The translations under genes and the position numbers were made by a program. The notes beneath the pieces were generated by a model. It searched no databases and was not told the origin of the DNA. It saw only the letters and a list, made by a program, of their open reading frames with translations. This document shows positions 21,264 through 21,756 of a stretch of 21,756 nt of DNA, piece after piece (within the stretch, counting starts at the first letter, position 1; each line of letters starts with the position of its first letter). This stretch comes from a virus, in IMG/VR virus record IMGVR_UViG_3300027896_000255, positions 1-21,756 of that record; one strand, written 5' to 3'.

Positions 21264-21756
21264 ATGGCTTTTACTCAAGTTATTCCGGGATTTAGTATAC
21301 AACCGACCGCAAATGGTCATTTCCAAATATACCATGACGGAGTATATACCTACGGGGTAACACTCAGTGAGTTGGAATCCACTCCTACGATACCAAATGC
21401 ACTATATCCAAATCAAGTTTCTTGGTCTGATGGTGTAAACATACTGAATATGACTGCGGATGAGTGGAGTTCCTTTTTAGCAGCGGTACCTCAAACACTA
21501 AATCAACTATCTGCTGAGGCAGCTACAGCACAAACTACTGCACCTGATACCACTGCCGCTAACACTCCTGCTGATGCTACAGACAATACTGAGACATCTA
21601 TTGCGCCAGAATACGGTGATAATCCACCTGACATCAGTGTTGAAGAAGATCCTGAACTGGCATTAGAAAATCAACCAGAAGATGAATACTCAGACCTAAG
21701 TTCTCCGGAAGACATAACGGCTGAAGATGACCCAGAACTGGCATTAGAAAATGAAC
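21264..21756 (+). CDS. Acidic repeat protein, incomplete at the window edge
   Basis: The frame is open from the ATG at 21264 (ribosome site AGAGGA, eight bases upstream) through the window end, 164 codons. Residues 1-75 look folded (MAFTQVIPGFSIQPTANGHF, then a strand-rich part and NILNMTADEWSSFLAAV). Residues 80-115 are Ala/Thr/Pro-rich. The remainder is acidic, with two copies of E-[ED]-D-PELALEN about 27 residues apart, also repeated at DNA level (GAACTGGCATTAGAAAAT at about 21654 and 21737). More copies may follow outside the window. I do not recognise the family. A late promoter suggests a virion or assembly protein. Confidence 0.8.
   Translation, partial: MAFTQVIPGFSIQPTANGHFQIYHDGVYTYGVTLSELESTPTIPNALYPNQVSWSDGVNILNMTADEWSSFLAAVPQTLNQLSAEAATAQTTAPDTTAANTPADATDNTETSIAPEYGDNPPDISVEEDPELALENQPEDEYSDLSSPEDITAEDDPELALENE

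Noticed and set aside
1-21756. CRISPR arrays, insertion sequences, tRNA genes
   Set aside because: No regular repeat-spacer pattern, transposase-like frame or convincing cloverleaf was seen on either strand by eye.

Overview
The window is part of the genome of a T4-related tailed phage (contractile-tail Caudoviricetes). On the minus strand it carries the T4 head-gene order: portal gp20, prohead core protein, protease gp21, scaffold gp22, major capsid gp23. Further right it carries the T4 cluster gp55 (late sigma), gp47 and gp46 (Mre11/Rad50-like nuclease). The proteins are clearly diverged from T4 itself: a short gp23, a long gp46 with a zinc hook, and a gp55 with a large extra segment. They look more like T4 relatives of aquatic or alphaproteobacterial hosts than like enterobacterial phages, but the host cannot be named from this sequence.

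Layout, left to right. 1-1600 (minus): start of an unknown gene, a GNAT-like protein, a small unknown protein and an HNH homing endonuclease. 1660-9181 (minus): gp23 terminator, gp23, gp22, a GIY-YIG homing endonuclease, gp21, an acidic gp67-like core protein, a small basic protein, a plus-strand GIY-YIG-like endonuclease, and gp20. 9216-13775 (minus): a 1519-residue tape-measure-like tail protein with two murein hydrolase domains. 13878-15112 (plus): a gp26-like hub/chaperone gene whose second product appears to be made by -1 frameshifting into a gp51-like extension. 15113-15675: a double terminator followed by roughly 375 nt rich in base-paired helices, most likely a structured noncoding RNA. 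15676-21136 (minus): PD-(D/E)XK nuclease, gp46, gp47, a third GIY-YIG endonuclease, gp55. 21264-end (plus): an acidic repeat protein cut by the window edge.

How it works together: gp22 and the acidic core protein build the prohead scaffold on the gp20 portal, gp23 forms the shell, and gp21 cuts scaffold and shell proteins at L-x-E type sites. The 1519-residue protein and the gp26/gp51-like pair belong to tail assembly. gp46/gp47 and the neighbouring nuclease serve recombination-dependent replication, and gp55 directs late transcription from TATAAATA-like promoters, several of which can be read between genes. Four homing endonuclease genes sit at boundaries between core genes; the three on the minus strand end within four bases of the next gene's start.

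The best candidates for something new are the -1 frameshift cassette (slippery T TTT TTC, 7-nt spacer, hairpin), the structured RNA region, the repeated CTAAATA elements with an ATG at the predicted transcription start, and the paired duplications in the gp46 coiled-coil arms.
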